Assembly (NCBI GenBank): GCA_024692805.1
Contig: JAILMD010000003.1
Span: forward strand, 1 to 5,951
Origin: a bacterium
Lineage (GTDB): Bacteria > Bacillota > Clostridia > Christensenellales > UBA1242
Direction of reading: 5' to 3'
Length of the DNA: 5,951 bases
Within the stretch, counting starts at the first letter, position 1, and each line of letters begins with the position of its first letter. Below are positions 5,187-5,951 of the stretch, one piece after another. A program made the translations under genes and the position numbers. The notes beneath the pieces are model-generated. The model was not told the DNA's origin. It was given only the letters and a program-made list of their open reading frames with translations, and searched no databases.

Positions 5187-5193
5187 TAAAAAT

Positions 5194-5943
5194 TTGCACA
5201 ATTTTAAGAAACAATTTGGTCAAAATTTTATATCTGATAAAGGTTTAATTGATGGCATTGTTGGTGATGCAAAAATAAACAAAGATGATATAATTATTGA
5301 AATTGGGGCAGGGCTTGGAAGTTTAACTAAAGAGCTTGCCAAATGCGCTAGGTTTGTTTACAGTTTTGAAATTGATAAAGATTTAATAGGCGAGTTATCT
5401 AAACTAGAAGAACAATATGACAACTTAAAGTTTATTTTTGAAGACTTTATGGCGTTTAATTTTGATAGTTTAAAAATAAATAAATTTAAAGTTGTTGCTA
5501 ATCTGCCTTATTATTTAACATCACCAATTATTGAAAGGTTTTTAGTTTTAAAGCCTGAAAGTATGACTATTATGGTTCAAAAAGAGGTTGCTGAAAGGTT
5601 ATCTAGCGAACCAGATAATAGCGAGTTTGGGGCAATGAGTGTTATTATTCAACATCAGGCTAGCGTTAAAATAACTAGAATTGTTGATAAAAAAATGTTT
5701 ACTCCTGTTCCTAAAGTTGACAGCGCAGTTATTCATATTGAGTTTAATGGTAAAAACTATGACCAAGGGTTTGCTAAATTTGTTTATTCTTGTTTCACTT
5801 TTAAAAGAAAAACTCTTTATAATAATTTAACTAAAAGCGCTAAACTAGATCAAGAACTTATTGAAAAGATTTATGATAATTATAGATATTATAGAAATCG
5901 TTTGCGCTCAAATTCTCAGCGCGCGCGTTTTTATCAATATTAA
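5194..5943 (+). CDS. ksgA: 16S rRNA (adenine(1518)-N6/adenine(1519)-N6)-dimethyltransferase KsgA (RsmA)
   Basis: KsgA dimethylates two adjacent adenines in helix 45 of 16S rRNA late in 30S assembly. Its loss gives kasugamycin resistance. From the TTG at 5194 the product has 249 residues. Motifs are KKQFGQNF (5-12), SAM motif I EIGAGLGSLT (36-45), FEID (58-61), EDF (83-85), catalytic NLPYY (103-107), VQKEVAERL (128-136), FTPVPKVDSAV (169-179) and FTFKRKTLYNNL (201-212). The GTG at 5155 would add 13 Lys/Asn-rich residues over the ribosome binding site and is unlikely. The C-terminal helical domain is short (family members often have 265-290 residues) and ends in RSNSQRARFYQY, which can be matched to the usual RAExLSxxxF tail. 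It lies downstream of tatD with 114 nt between. I see no convincing promoter of its own, so it may be cotranscribed with tatD. Confidence 0.93.
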   Translation: MHNFKKQFGQNFISDKGLIDGIVGDAKINKDDIIIEIGAGLGSLTKELAKCARFVYSFEIDKDLIGELSKLEEQYDNLKFIFEDFMAFNFDSLKINKFKVVANLPYYLTSPIIERFLVLKPESMTIMVQKEVAERLSSEPDNSEFGAMSVIIQHQASVKITRIVDKKMFTPVPKVDSAVIHIEFNGKNYDQGFAKFVYSCFTFKRKTLYNNLTKSAKLDQELIEKIYDNYRYYRNRLRSNSQRARFYQY

Positions 5944-5951
5944 ACTTATCA

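Noticed and set aside
5155..5193. GTG at 5155 as ksgA start, possibly leaderless with TAACGT (5143-5148) as -10
   Set aside because: It has no -35 and a poor -10, and would translate through the strong AAAGGAG at 5180. The TTG at 5194 has ideal spacing and the expected KsgA N-terminus.
1..5951. tRNA, rRNA, CRISPR array, insertion sequence or phage genes
   Set aside because: No cloverleaf, regularly spaced repeats, transposase motifs or terminal repeats were seen. Coding genes fill nearly the whole window, and the longest gap is 114 nt.

Overview
The window is an AT-rich, low-GC Firmicutes-type chromosome segment with nine protein genes and no sign of phage, insertion sequences or CRISPR. The gene set points to an anaerobic, clostridia-like, possibly uncultured bacterium. 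It carries RicT (YaaT), a clostridial-type 2[4Fe-4S] ferredoxin, the sporulation pair SpmA/SpmB, and the order holB-ricT-...-trmN6(yabB)-...-tatD(yabD)-ksgA, a thinned-out version of the yaa/yab region of Bacillus subtilis. All stops are TAA or TAG, and the standard genetic code fits.

Layout. The 3' part of greA (2-448) ends in an intrinsic terminator. A strong promoter then starts an operon of overlapping genes: holB (512-1459), ricT (1444-2292), a 58-residue ferredoxin (2270-2446) and trmN6 (2436-3176). trmN6 converges on, and overlaps by 8 bp, an spmA-spmB operon on the minus strand (4256 down to 3169). A 55-bp divergent gap leads to tatD (4312-5079). A 114-nt leader with two hairpins separates tatD from ksgA (TTG start at 5194, stop at 5943), which is complete.

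Functions. These are mostly information-processing genes: transcript cleavage rescue (GreA), the clamp loader (HolB), an RNA-decay accessory factor (RicT), tRNA modification (TrmN6), a TatD nuclease and 16S rRNA dimethylation (KsgA). The ferredoxin and the SpmAB membrane pair are the less expected members.

Most interesting points. (1) A textbook intrinsic terminator lies inside the 5' coding region of trmN6, 25 nt past the ferredoxin stop. (2) holB and tatD, the first genes of their transcription units, lack a Shine-Dalgarno and have a TGn-extended -10 box ending 7 nt before the start codon, so both look leaderless. In contrast, ricT, the ferredoxin and ksgA have strong Shine-Dalgarnos. (3) A ferredoxin gene is translationally coupled to ricT. 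(4) A possible forespore-type promoter for spmAB shares its -10 box with the tatD promoter. I found no clear evidence of a wholly new system.
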